Assembly (NCBI RefSeq): GCF_037975245.1
Contig: NC_092561.1
Span: forward strand, 9,423,001-9,487,000
Direction of reading: 5' to 3'
Source of the DNA: Apostichopus japonicus
Lineage: Eukaryota > Echinodermata > Holothuroidea > Aspidochirotida > Stichopodidae
Length of the DNA: 64,000 nucleotides
The notes beneath the pieces were generated by a model. The model was not told the DNA's origin, searched no databases, and saw only the letters and a program-made list of their open reading frames with translations. This document shows, piece after piece, positions 27,180 to 38,479 of this stretch (positions are counted from its first letter, which is position 1; every line of letters begins with the position of its first letter). A program made the position numbers and the translations under genes.

Positions 27180-27936
27180 GACTGTTTATCCAATAGTCGA
27201 TGTCATATCCTCGCTTTCTTCCATTTCAAATTAGTCCGACAGAAAATTGATTATTTTGTAATCATCTGGGAATAGATTTGTAATCATTTGTCTTAAATTG
27301 ACCAATAAATCACCCCAACAGATTTAACTCCCTTATCGTAGAATGCCCAAGCCCTCCACGACGGACGAATAATGATCTGCCACTTGAACTGCAAAATTAC
27401 TTTTCATTTTTTTGGCAATCAAACTAGTCTCTCTCCCCTCCACGAGATACAAACAAACGATATCTTCCAATATCTCATCTCAACTCAGGGCATCTTTCCA
27501 TCAACTTCCAGCTGACTTGCCTCTGCCTGTTACCCTTCCTCTATATATTCCTCCAAGACTGACTGGAGACACCAGCAGTATAGTAACACATATCGGCAGG
27601 CTCATCCTGCGATTCCTTCTCTCTCTCTGTCTCCTGTTTTTTTTTTTACTTTTACCGCCGTAAACACATAATTCATCTGTGCGAGTAATTTGTCAGCTAA
27701 GCCCTGAGCCTATGAATGAATTTTGCGGCTCGGAGGGTGAATCTTTAGTAGCTTGGAAAAGACCGACGATAACGTTTCGTTCGTTTCTACGACGAAAGGG
27801 CTGTTCAAATAGTAGTGATCGAGGGGTACTAGTAGTAAGAAGGAGACTATTAGCAGAAGAGAAGAAGGAGGAGGTGGAGGTTTGGGGATTATAGCTCGGA
27901 TGTAGTCATGGTGGTGGATGAGAGATCGATTCGAAA

Positions 27937-28041
27937 ATGGCTAGCAGAGTGGTGGACGGGAGGTTATACTCCTCGCCGCAGATCGGCAGAGCAGGGAAAA
28001 ATCATAAGAGGAAGATGTATGCCACTCCGGGCAAGAAACAG
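27937..28041 (+). CDS. NAV: Neuron navigator, alternative first coding exon B (partial gene)
   Basis: This second candidate first coding exon has 35 codons, starting MASRVVDGRLYSSPQIGR and ending ATPGKKQ. The start has A at -3 and G at +4, and an in-frame TGA at 27919-27921 closes the frame upstream. The peptide is basic, rich in Lys and Arg, and free of AT-rich low-complexity residues. It ends in phase 0 with CAG|gtacct, the same Lys-Gln ending and phase as exon A, so it splices in frame to the CH exon at 46893. The stretch just upstream (about 27340-27936) is less AT-rich than most of the intron and may hold a second promoter and 5'UTR. It could instead be an internal exon of a longer transcript, but the in-frame stop with no plausible acceptor after it argues for a first exon. 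No known domain is visible. Confidence 0.65.
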
Positions 28042-31000
28042 GTACCTGTGTGTGTGATTAACACATGTATTCACTGCATATATATTTATATACTGTAGGG
28101 TACATAGACCGTAATACATATATTGTTATTGTTCCCATCCCAGTAGGGAAGCTGGTACAATTTTTGCAGTTTTGGTTAAAAATATTTATTTTTGTAGCTG
28201 GTCTTTTGGTGATATATCAGATAGAAATGCAAGTCAACAGTTATTTTGTTTGTCTTAAACCATGATTTATTATTATTTATATATGTGTATGGAAACTTTA
28301 TGCATCAGATGTATAATTAGTTCCGTCTCTAAAACAACATGTATACTCCATGGAGTATTTGTAGCAGTTGTTCAACTAATGTAGATTAAGTTGTACGGTA
28401 ATGTTAATTGTGGCGTTCCAAGCATGTCTGTAACTAAGTACTTCGAAAGTTGTCACGTGACCTATGATGCAACATTTTCTTGGAATCGTGTATGTACTGT
28501 ATATGTGAGCCAAGATATAACTGGCATGAATATTCATAATATAATACATTAGATTGCCAGATACTCCTTCTTAATTGGTATTTTTTCCCATTCGAGTCAC
28601 TTGTATAACTGTAGTTGCATGGGATGTGACCTATATGTACAGAGATTTAATATCAGTACGTTAGCAATTTTAGTCAGGTTTGTGATGATTTAAATGTTCT
28701 GCCTTTGTTCATATACTGAGTCATATTTTTAAGTGGTAATTTAAAAAAAAAATACACTACATTTGATATGTGAGGAACATATTGATTGTAATGTTATATC
28801 ACACATGGTGATATAATAATTGAGATTTAATGAAGTTTTTTTTTCAAACAGACAGTGACTTTTGTTTTTTTGCATGCAAGTGCAATATGAACTTAGTAGT
28901 AAATTAGCTACTGCTTTTGTAGGTACATGTATGTTCCTTTGGTTCATGCAACTGAATTTCATAGCTAAAATCTTCGATACATGTGTAGCGTAAAAAAATA
29001 CAATACGCTAGATACATTTCTATAGTACATGGTTCTGTCCCACATAGTCCAATTCATTACCTTAGGGTCTTTAGATTCGGATATCATGTGCTCGCAGCGT
29101 TACACATATTAGATTTGCAAATTCCTTTCTGGTTTTCAATGCAGCTGTAAGGATTTTTTTTATAAGATATCATATTCATTGCATTGCATATATGAATATA
29201 TGAATAATAATTAATATGACATATAGTATCTCTGAATCACTTTAGAAGTATACTTTTCAGTTGAGAAGGCTATATGGCAAATTTCTTTTGGCATTGAAAT
29301 GAGGTTTTTGCAATTCTAAATGTGTTATGCATATTCATAGGAAATACAAGATACAACGTTGCATTCTGGGAATATCTCATGTGACTTTTGTACGTTCATA
29401 GACATGGGGATTATTGCTAAATTTGTGATGCATAAACATACAGAAGAAAACCGTAGTAAAAATATGGTAATTTATGAAGTGACTGTGTACACATAAAATC
29501 CAAGTTAATTTTCACATCGTGTCACATTGTCTATAACACAGTATAAGTAGCAGCCGTTTTATGGGATGAGGATGGGCTGCAGGGTATTGTGATGTGGAGA
29601 TAGTTGTTGTTAAATAAAACAACCTGGATGTATTTTGGTAGACTACTTTATTCTATAAAATTATTCATAAAGCTTGAGTTACGTGATAAGTTTCCATACA
29701 GTGATATACTTCTTTCAGTGCTGAAACTTTCACTTTTGGGTAAATATTACAAATTAAACTCCATCAATATCAAAAGAAGCGATAAATTTAATATTACAAA
29801 ATTTGATTCAGTTTGTTTCAAATTGTTAGACCTTGATTGCAACAAATTTGTTCTCATCTCCCCAAGTGATTTACAACAGACAAAACTATGAGTTATATCA
29901 CCAGACGGTGTGTGTGACCCTTTTCTTCTTAAAATTATACCTATACATGCGCCCCTGGCTGGAGAAATTCATCCAACTTAGCACAATTCTGCCAAAAAAT
30001 TCCCCAATCACTTGCGGTTTCTTGACCCCTTCTCTTTGGAAATTGATTGGAAAAACTCTGTACTCGTATCGGGATTCCTTTTATTGATTTTTCGCATGGT
30101 CTGTAAGAAAATTGGACAAAGTGATCTAACAGAGATGGAATCTTTCTTTTGTGCCAATCCGTTACCGAGCCTTGAGGGCGAAAGGGTTGTAGCAGTTAGA
30201 TGTAGAGCCTAGGACATCAATTAACTCCCCCCCATCCAGATATAAAGGGGCTTCCCCTTCAGGCAGTTGATATAAATGATCCATCTAGCAAAAAGTGCAA
30301 ATAAGTGATTTTCCAGCCGTTGGAAGAGTTTTCTTAGTAAATATCACCGAACTGGATTTTCTTTCATATTTAATAGTTCGTAAAACTATGATATTTCCAA
30401 CTAGCCCACTGTATTGGTTTCAACACTATGGGGAAGTATAGGCACTATTAGTACGTTCAGGCTGATACGATTATGTTGGACTCTCGTACGCTGTTGTGAC
30501 ACGAAGAGATTCAGTGAAATATGGAGAAGCGAGAACAGGTAAATTAAAACAAGATTTAGTCTGGTAGCGGTACGAAGTGTGAAGTCGTAATATTTATATG
30601 TTGATGAAAATGTAGTCATAAACATTCTACGTTTTGGTATATAACAAATTAAAAATTAAAAAGATTGCATCGACAGATTAGTAAGGACATAATCTTTCCT
30701 ATATTGGAAAGTGGTTTATTACATGACTAGTTAAGTGAGATAACTTTACTTGCTAAACTGCAATTTAACATTCCCTTTTTGAATATATTATGATGTAAAC
30801 AATGATTTGTCATCAACAGTTAAATTATAACAGTATACTGTAGTAAGCATAAAGTCCAAATAGCTTGATAGTTAAATTTAACCTGTATCCACTACTTTGT
30901 GCTCCAGCTATGACCTATTGTATTATATTATTATATTTATTATTATTATGAACTATTGAGATAATTGCTAGGACGTAGGGGTTAATTTGGTGTCATCGTG

Positions 31001-32033
31001 CACAGTGTTTGTTTACAAACACTCACTTTAAATAGCTACTATATGGAACAGTGTACAGGGGTAGATGCCGGATTTCATAAGGGAGCACAAGTGGCATTAG
31101 GGTTGTTGAATCTGATTTCCCATTTAGGTGGGGTATGCATGGGACCATACCTCCCCCCCTCGCCCCAGTAAAAAAGCATTTGTGCTTTTTAGATACTTTT
31201 TTCAATTTTATGTGAAGTTGAGAAAGGTGCGGGTTGTGGGGGGGGGGGGGGGAGGAGGGTGATGACAAACACCTCTACCGGATGGATCCATACCATAGTA
31301 GAACAGTGCATCTAGATCAATCTATGGCACAGTCTGATCGTCATTATGCACCAAAAATACTCAGTGACATAAAAAAAAAGGAACCTGATGAACAGAGCTG
31401 AATTTTAATAACTGTAGTTTGTAACAGCTAGGGATACACTGTCAATATCATGTAATATGCAGAGAGAAACCTTGAACACTAAACTTTAATGAAGGAGCTG
31501 TGTGTATCATTTAAATTTTACCCACAGGTTGAAAAACTCTTTCACCGTCTTGTTCACCACATTCTCTGTGGCATTTTTATTCTCTCTTTGCTTCTCTGTG
31601 AGATTGATATCTGTAAAATTAAGAAAATCTTTTATACACCTCTGGGCTAAAGAAAGTGGCATTTGGAAAAATGTCTTTTTCATATAGAATACGTGTGTCA
31701 ATTCAGAAGGTATCTGTAACCAATAGACGTATCATAACCCTCGCAGGATGTAAAACACTGTTCTTCCAATGCTGGAACAAAAACAAACGAGCCACAAGCA
31801 GTTAAGAAATTGATACATACGAGAAATAGGATATTGGATAATTGAAAAATGGTTTTAGCAAACTCTTCAACAGCTTTTTCAATGTTGACGTGAAATTCCA
31901 TCGTGAAGCACAGAGAAGATACTTCCAGAGGGGGAAATGTGCTTCTAACTGTTTAATTAGATTGTGAAGTAAATAAAAAACACGATTGCTTGTAACATTT
32001 CACCAGATATAATGTGAAACCTAGTTTTGCCAA

Positions 32034-32053
32034 AGAGAGAGAGAGAGAGAGAG
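32034..32053. repeat. (GA)n microsatellite
   Basis: A pure run of about ten GA dinucleotides. Confidence 0.9.
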
Positions 32054-32321
32054 ATGGATTTATTCGATCACATTTAGTCTAGTACCTGTTTAAAAGTGAA
32101 GTATATCTGTGACGAGCAATGCAATGGAAATGTAAAGTTTGTCGCAATTTAATGCCGAGTTAGGAGAGAGGTTGCAAAGAAGGAATGGCAATAGGCTAGC
32201 TTAGTTGTATAGCAAATGCGAAATGGAGGCTTAAAAGATGTATTAAATTCCCCCCCCCCCCCCTTTTTTCAGTTTATTTGAACTACTTAAGTGTGTAAAT
32301 AGCTAAGACTGGGAACAGTTA

Positions 32322-32480
32322 GTATCAATACATACAATACATACATACATCAATACATACAATACATACATACAATACATACATCAATACATACAATACA
32401 TACATGCAATACATACATACAATACATACATCAATACATACAATACATACATGCAATACATACATACATACAATACATAC
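32322..32480. repeat. AATACATACATAC microsatellite array
   Basis: About 160 bp are built from atacata, catacaatac and catcaatac variants of a 4-bp ACAT core with periodic extra bases (unit 9-13 bp). Confidence 0.9.
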
Positions 32481-32875
32481 AGGAGAGCTGAATATATGCT
32501 AGATGGTTGCTAAGGCAGAGCTAGCTCCCCTCAGTTGACAGAATTTAGAGCAAAAGATCATGTAGAACTCTGTGATTTCAAAGAACGTGCGTGCTAAACA
32601 CTACATTGAGGCGAATTACAGGGAAAGAGAAACAAAATAGTAAATCAAAAAATTGTGTGTAAACAGCTGCTTATAATGTCACATTAACTGGCAGGTTAAC
32701 ACAAATCAAACAAAAACTTCAGTTTATCATAATTAAGTCATAAAGATCAGTTTATCCTAATTATGTGGTAAAAGACAAAAGAAAGCAAGTAAAAACAAGA
32801 TTCACATGAACAAAATCGAGGGCTCAAAGCAAAGATTTATTCTTTCCCTCAGCTACAGTATTTACACTACAAGTT

Positions 32876-32909
32876 GATATATATATATATCTATATATAT
32901 ATATATATA

Positions 32910-32952
<43 letters not shown>
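32876..32952. repeat. (TA)n microsatellite with C interruptions
   Basis: A TA dinucleotide tract with two 'tctata' interruptions near 32890 and 32911. Confidence 0.95.
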
Positions 32953-32956
<4 letters not shown>

Positions 32957-33164
32957 AATATCATGTAGTGCAATCCCTGCTCACAAACAGCAACACATTC
33001 TGATTTGTCGAGTGCACAAAACTACACAATAATCATGCACGCATTGCTGATAACGAACTTTTCAACTGTTTGATTTCCATAACTGCACCCACTTCATGAA
33101 TATGTAATGAGCAATTACATAGAAACAGAAAACGACCTATTTAAGCCTATGTATGTATGTATTT

Positions 33165-33360
33165 TAGATCCTCCTGCAAGCAGGAACTCGCGAAGAAGCC
33201 ATCATTGGCTTATAATCAAATCCGCAAGCTGACCGAAGTCAGTCTCTTACATTCATATTTAACGTCCATGATTATGAATTGTTAATTGTCAACAACTCTG
33301 TAACTGGACGACATACATTAATCCTGGAGTGACTCGAACTCGGGACTATGTAATGTGGCA
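33165..33360 (-). mobile_element. Possible tRNA-derived SINE remnant
   Basis: On the minus strand the sequence CCCGAGTTCGAGTCACTCC near 33330-33348 resembles an RNA polymerase III B box. It is followed by sequence ending in a small hairpin (tcctgcaagcagga, 33171-33184). No A box is seen at the expected distance, so this is a tentative repeat call, not a tRNA gene. Confidence 0.35.
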
Positions 33361-34063
33361 ATTTATGTAACAAGTACTTATTATGGTAGATATATACATA
33401 CTGTCAGTCATAGTACTAATGATGTAATATGATATCACTCATCACAGAGCTTTGTGTCTGTCGGTATCAATTATGTTCATGTCGACTGAAATTGATATCA
33501 TAGATCAATACCGGCAGCTGAGAGACCCGAGGTATATGTCTGTATTCATTCATGCGCTTGAAACATTTGATGTCATTGAGGTTTTTTTATTCGTTCAAAT
33601 TACTTTTCTTAAGAATTGTCATAATTTGGCAGTATGTTTAGCATCGAGCAATATAGATTTTGTTCATTTTGGGTCATCAATAAATGTTTTTCAGTACATG
33701 CATGTTAATTGAGAGAGCTGAGAGGGATAAAGAGAAACATGCTATTTAATCATGATAGAAAGCTCAAAAACCCTTTAGTTCTTTGAACGGCCGGCCTAAT
33801 CAACCATCTTATGATGAATTATGAATGATTGTGTATAAATATTATCCTCGCCAAAATTTTATTATAAATTGCAAAGTGCTTAGGAAAGCGGTGCAGTCAT
33901 AATACTTATATAGGTAATGTTGAGGGTAGATATCTCACCTTTGGGATTAATACAAATATATTCCAATTTAATGAAAAATGAGTTGTTTGTTCACTAGGGT
34001 ATTGTTCCATGACATATGTCTGTTGATGATTAAATACCTCCTGGTACGAGCTATGTATATTAA

Positions 34064-34065
34064 TG

Positions 34066-34146
<81 letters not shown>

Positions 34147-34170
34147 ATTTATATACATATATATATATAC
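34064..34170. repeat. (TA)n/TTTA microsatellite
   Basis: A TA-rich tract with periodic tttata interruptions. It ends in cctcatggtacgag near 34170-34183, which echoes cctcctggtacgag at 34038-34051, so the tract sits between two short direct repeats. Confidence 0.93.
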
Positions 34171-34264
34171 CTCATGGTACGAGATTATGTTTATAGCATG
34201 TACCACAGACACTACATGCATGTGGCAATTAATGAGTTCTGTAGCTTTGTGCATTTAGACAAGT

Positions 34265-34600
34265 ACCAAATATATGTGCACAATATATCATCCGAGCAAA
34301 ATGCAAATTATTTTGATATTTCTGTGCAATGTGGACTAATAATGGACAGGGTTTGACTCATTGGTCTCTGAGGTATAATACCTGATGAATAATCATCCTG
34401 TGGAAAAGGTAAAATATTGTTGAATATTCCTTTTGTAAATTAGCTGACAAATTTTGAAGCATTCTCATTCAGACATTTTTTGGATAATTCTCTGCAAATT
34501 GGGCTAATTTTGCACAGGGATTGACTTAGTGGTCTCTGAGGAATAATAATATGTGATGAACATTCATACTGTGCATAATGTAATTTATACACATTAAATT
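34265..34600. repeat. Two-copy diverged duplication, unit about 175 bp
   Basis: Copy 1 (to about 34420) and copy 2 (from about 34440) share 'tgtgcaatgtggactaat / ctgcaaattgggctaat', 'acagggtttgactcattg / acagggattgacttagtg', 'gtctctgagg' and 'tgatgaata-tcat-ctgtg'. Confidence 0.75.
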
Positions 34601-35162
34601 GTTCTATGCAAAGTATAACATTAGTTTTTGACAATTTTATATTTTTATTTCTATAAAGACTAAAAAGTGACAAACTTCCCATCAAAAAAAATATAAAAAG
34701 TTTTGTAGATGTTCTCTGAATTGATCTAACCATGAGTTGCCTCAACAGTTAACTATTTTGAGCTTGTGAAGCCCAGTTTATTACATAGACGTGTATGATA
34801 TCAACACACTTCATGTATACTAAAGAGTGAATCTCATCAATAGGATGATTTAATGGTATGTCATAGAAGGTATTTCAATGAGCTGCCTGCACAATCATGT
34901 CAACATGTCAACGCTGTGTGGTGTAGAGTATGATAATAGTGCCTTGCACCCTGCCATGGTAACTGCTGGCCACAGATATGTAATAACCTGATTGGATAAG
35001 ACTTGTATAATGATGGTCTGTATACTCATTCATACTCTAACATAACATAGCTGCCTCTCCTTGTCTCCGTGCTAGTCATCATGGATTTGTACTAATGTTT
35101 AGGCCATTTTAGAAGTCTTGTACGCACACTAACAGTCACGTACTCATACTTGTACTTGGTTT

Positions 35163-35856
35163 CAGTTGTTTTCCGCATACGTTTCTTTCCGCTGATTACT
35201 TTCCGCTGAAAAAATTCTTCTGTGGAAAACACCTCTTTTTTCACTTTCTTGTATACTATATTTTTCCGCAATTTTAGTATACCAAATTCAGGCAGGATGA
35301 TTAAAATAACATGAGAAAGTATCAAAGAACGTCGATAAAGGATGGTTAGACTGAGTTCATGTCAGAAAAGTTAAGCTGCTTATAATATAGAGGAGGCTTG
35401 GGGGTGTGTAATTAGGGATTATTAAAGAAGTATGAGGCAAAAGGACGCCCGCGTTATGAAGGATTGACTATCTAATAAAGTATTAAGACTGCGGTCTGCG
35501 TAATGATAGTTTAAAAAAAAAAAAGTTGTAAAAGGCGGTATCTTTGATTTTCGCTGGAAATGGCTGTATAAGTAAGGGCTGTTTTAATAACCGAACACGC
35601 ATTTTGCACCACCTTTCTCACAAGTTACATCTAAAATCATGGCCGATTTATCCTGTTACAGTTAAATCCTATCTTCTCCATATTCCTAAATCATTCCATG
35701 TGCCTAATCAATTCAGTAAGTTATTCTGTTCCTCCAAAAAAAAAATGTTACTTTCCGCTGAAAAAAATGTTGTGTTCCGCTGACAAATTTGTTTGCGGAA
35801 AACACCGTTTTGTTTCAGCGGAAAGTAACGTGTGCGGAAAATAAATAACGGTACCC
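35163..35856. mobile_element. Non-autonomous TIR element with 14-bp flanking direct repeat
   Basis: Near-identical 27-bp inverted repeats (25 of 27) lie at 35169-35195 (TTTTCCGCATACG... CCGCTGA) and 35815-35841. The subterminal word tttccgctga occurs many more times in both orientations, including a perfect 17-bp palindrome pair at 35747-35763 and 35813-35829. The element is flanked by the direct repeat cttgtacttggttt at 35149-35162 and 35857-35870. I do not recognise the superfamily. The right end starts GGGGTACCGTTATTT on its own strand whereas the left end is shorter, so the left terminus may be truncated. Confidence 0.7.
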
Positions 35857-37954
35857 CTTGTACTTGGTTTACTAGTACTTATGCACATGGTACTCATACT
35901 ACAAGCCTGCATGGCTTGGATCCTTGAAGTAACTAGAGTAACTATAAATAAATGAAGAAATCCTTTGCAATCCAATCTTCCAGTTTCAGACAATATACAC
36001 CCAACCATTGTTGACATTGGTCCACACGTGAAAGAAATTAACTGTGAAAAACAACAGAGAATTCTTAAATTCATATTGGGAGATATCCCAGATTTTAATG
36101 ATCCTTCACACACAAGGCTGGAGACTTGATCAAGTCTAACTATGACATCATCAAGATGCATGTGGTTTGACTTTATATGTATTTCTTATACAATGTTTAT
36201 TTCTTTTTGTCTTTCTGTATAAGAGATGGGTTTTGAAGATACTGAATGTTAATACTTATATTGAATATGATAATATGGTCTATAAATGATGTCATTAGTT
36301 TCAGTTTCAACAGTCACAGGTAACATTCTCTCTTGATAAACAAAGAGGAGGTATTAAAAAGGACTTCAGCTTCTAGTGGCAATGTGACATCACCGAATTA
36401 CTGAATGACAACTTCCAGTCATGACTTTTGAACTACAAGATATTTGTCAAAAGAAACAAGTTTTTTTTTTTTCGTAGCCATTTGGAGGAGTTAATTGTTC
36501 ATCATGAAGGTCACAGTCAGAAAGCTAAAGAAGATGGCTTAACTTTTTTCTTTGTATCTCCTTTAAAATGAATATGAAATGGAAAACTAGGTATTAAAAC
36601 AAAAATGGCTCCCTTTTTTCCTCTTTGCTGCAAAATTAATTGTGAGGGATTCCCTGCTTCTTTATGTTATTCATCTTCCGCTTGGTCGTAAATATCATCC
36701 CATGCATGCTCTCCAAACCAAGCTCCATTTCGGATCAGAGATTATTCCGGCAATAACAATCACGTAAACAGAGACTGCAACTTAATGTTTCCTCATTCAG
36801 GTTGTCATTTATCGTTTGACTATCATTTGGAACTTGGCTTCGTGCCAATTACGCACCAAGATTTTTCCCTTCATATACTGTCACTTAATTCATCGGGTTA
36901 TAGCGTCGTAGCAGTAGATTTCAGATCATCAGAGTGATATACTGTGCCCAACCTAACCACATAAGGCTATACTATAATTCGATTGAGGCATTATAGTCTT
37001 AAAAAGAAATAAGTGGGTAAAATGCTATATGTAACCTGCATGTTATAAAACTGTTAATTTTTAATTGCATTTTTTTGTATGTTTGTATTTTTTTTTTGTC
37101 TTCAAAACTTTCAATTTTTTGTCAGTATTTTCATGAAAGGCAAATTTCAATAACTTTTGAATTACCAGTGTACCTTTATAGCAACAGTAAACTATTCCCT
37201 GTAAATCCATAGGTAAATATTGGACCTGCATGTTAAAAGTCCCATCAATTAATCTATACAGTTTAATGATCCATGAAGGGAAATGAAAAATGAAAGCTAG
37301 TCACTGTTAGACCTTTTCTATCCTCTAAATTACTCCAGTTTATGTGGGTTTAGGCTTTACATTAACTCAACTTGTGTGACTTTAAATACATGGTATTTCC
37401 TATACAAACTTTAAAATGTCATCATATATAGATCTGTGTTCCTCAGCATATATTGTCAACAGCAAATACAGGCACAAACTCGAGACGAACGCAATCAATC
37501 GTAGGTACTCCAAATCTAATGGATTGATTGATTCCATAAATATACAGAAGACTCAGAACTATATTCAAAGCTTGACAGATGTTCTGTTACCATGGTGATA
37601 GATATAATGCTCTTTACAGGCAGTGCTATTTGGGGAGAATGTTAGTTTTTAAGAGACATGGCGAATGTATGTGAGGACTGTTATTGCTGTCATAAGTATA
37701 TGTTCCATATACATAAATGTAATTGTCAGATAACATGAGTAAATGTTTTGATCTGTATAATGTAAGTTGAACGTCTGCCTTTGAAAACTTTGTGTCCGTT
37801 TATCAAGACAATATCGTCTTTGATAGGTGATGTATACAGTTACCTTCAGATAGATGTGATGACGTGAGGAGGATGGAAGAAAGGACCTTAAGGAAGGCAG
37901 TGGAAATTTTAGTTGCCATTCCCAAATTGAGTTTCTGTGTGCATAAGCTTTGAA

Positions 37955-38312
37955 ATAATTTGGACCCTGATTAAATCATTTTCCTTAACACCATTGACCA
38001 AACTTGTCACATTTAGGACTGGATAATAGTTTAAGATATTTTCCTTTAAAACAATGGACAAAAGTTTGCACATTTGGGACTAAATCAAATTTCAAGCTAT
38101 TTTCCTTTAATAACGATCATCAAAGGTTACCAGATTTGGGACTGGATCAAATTTCAAGTTATGTTTAATCGACACAATTTGCACATTTGGGATTGGATCA
38201 AACTTAAAGCTATATTCCCTTTAATAATGCCATTGACAAAAGTTTGTACATTTGCAACCGGATCAATTTTCAAGCTATAATGTTCCTTTAAAATGTTGAC
38301 TGAAAAGTTTGC
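37955..38312. repeat. Degenerate tandem array, unit about 60-65 bp
   Basis: Five to six units have the pattern 'ttttcctttaa-a-c-atggac aaaagtttgcacatttggga ctggatcaaatttcaagcta'. Starts fall near 37975, 38038, 38099, 38160 (partial), 38213 and 38280. Confidence 0.85.
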
Positions 38313-38465
38313 AAACGGCAAATATGACAGTTAGCTTAATTGAAGGACTTTGAGATCTCATTCAAAATTCGGTGTGTTAGTTTCAGCGCGACAGGCTCGC
38401 CGTCGAATGTTACCATAGAAAACATCTCGTAGATTGCTAGCCTTCTTTTACTGATTAGCAATCGA

Positions 38466-38479
38466 GTTACCTTGGCAAC
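38466..38479. promoter_or_regulatory. X-box motif (RFX site candidate)
   Basis: GTTACCTTGGCAAC is a full consensus match inside the second large intron, within a short patch of higher CpG content (38380-38510). Confidence 0.42.

Larger units (their letters stand above)
5543..27936. other. Large intron between exon A and exon B
   Basis: About 22 kb with no recognisable exon. It contains tandem arrays and transposon fragments listed separately, plus G-rich and T-rich simple tracts (for example 6926-6945, 15455-15470, 19542-19556, 20542-20559, 22420-22440). A 300-bp stretch around 12880-13200 and one around 10930-11110 are less AT-rich than their surroundings but encode nothing I recognise. For isoform A transcripts this is the first part of a 41-kb intron; the region just before 27937 should hold the isoform B promoter. 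Confidence 0.55.

Noticed and set aside
26944-27234. Frames with long Ile-Tyr runs on both strands
   Set aside because: Products of the (TA)n microsatellite.
35748-36161. Minus-strand open frame of 137 codons
   Set aside because: Its 3' part lies in the palindromic end of the TIR element, the remainder matches no family I know, and no splice or promoter signals support it.
37588-37602. X-box-like gttaccatggtgat
   Set aside because: The second half (GGTGAT) does not fit the consensus on either strand.
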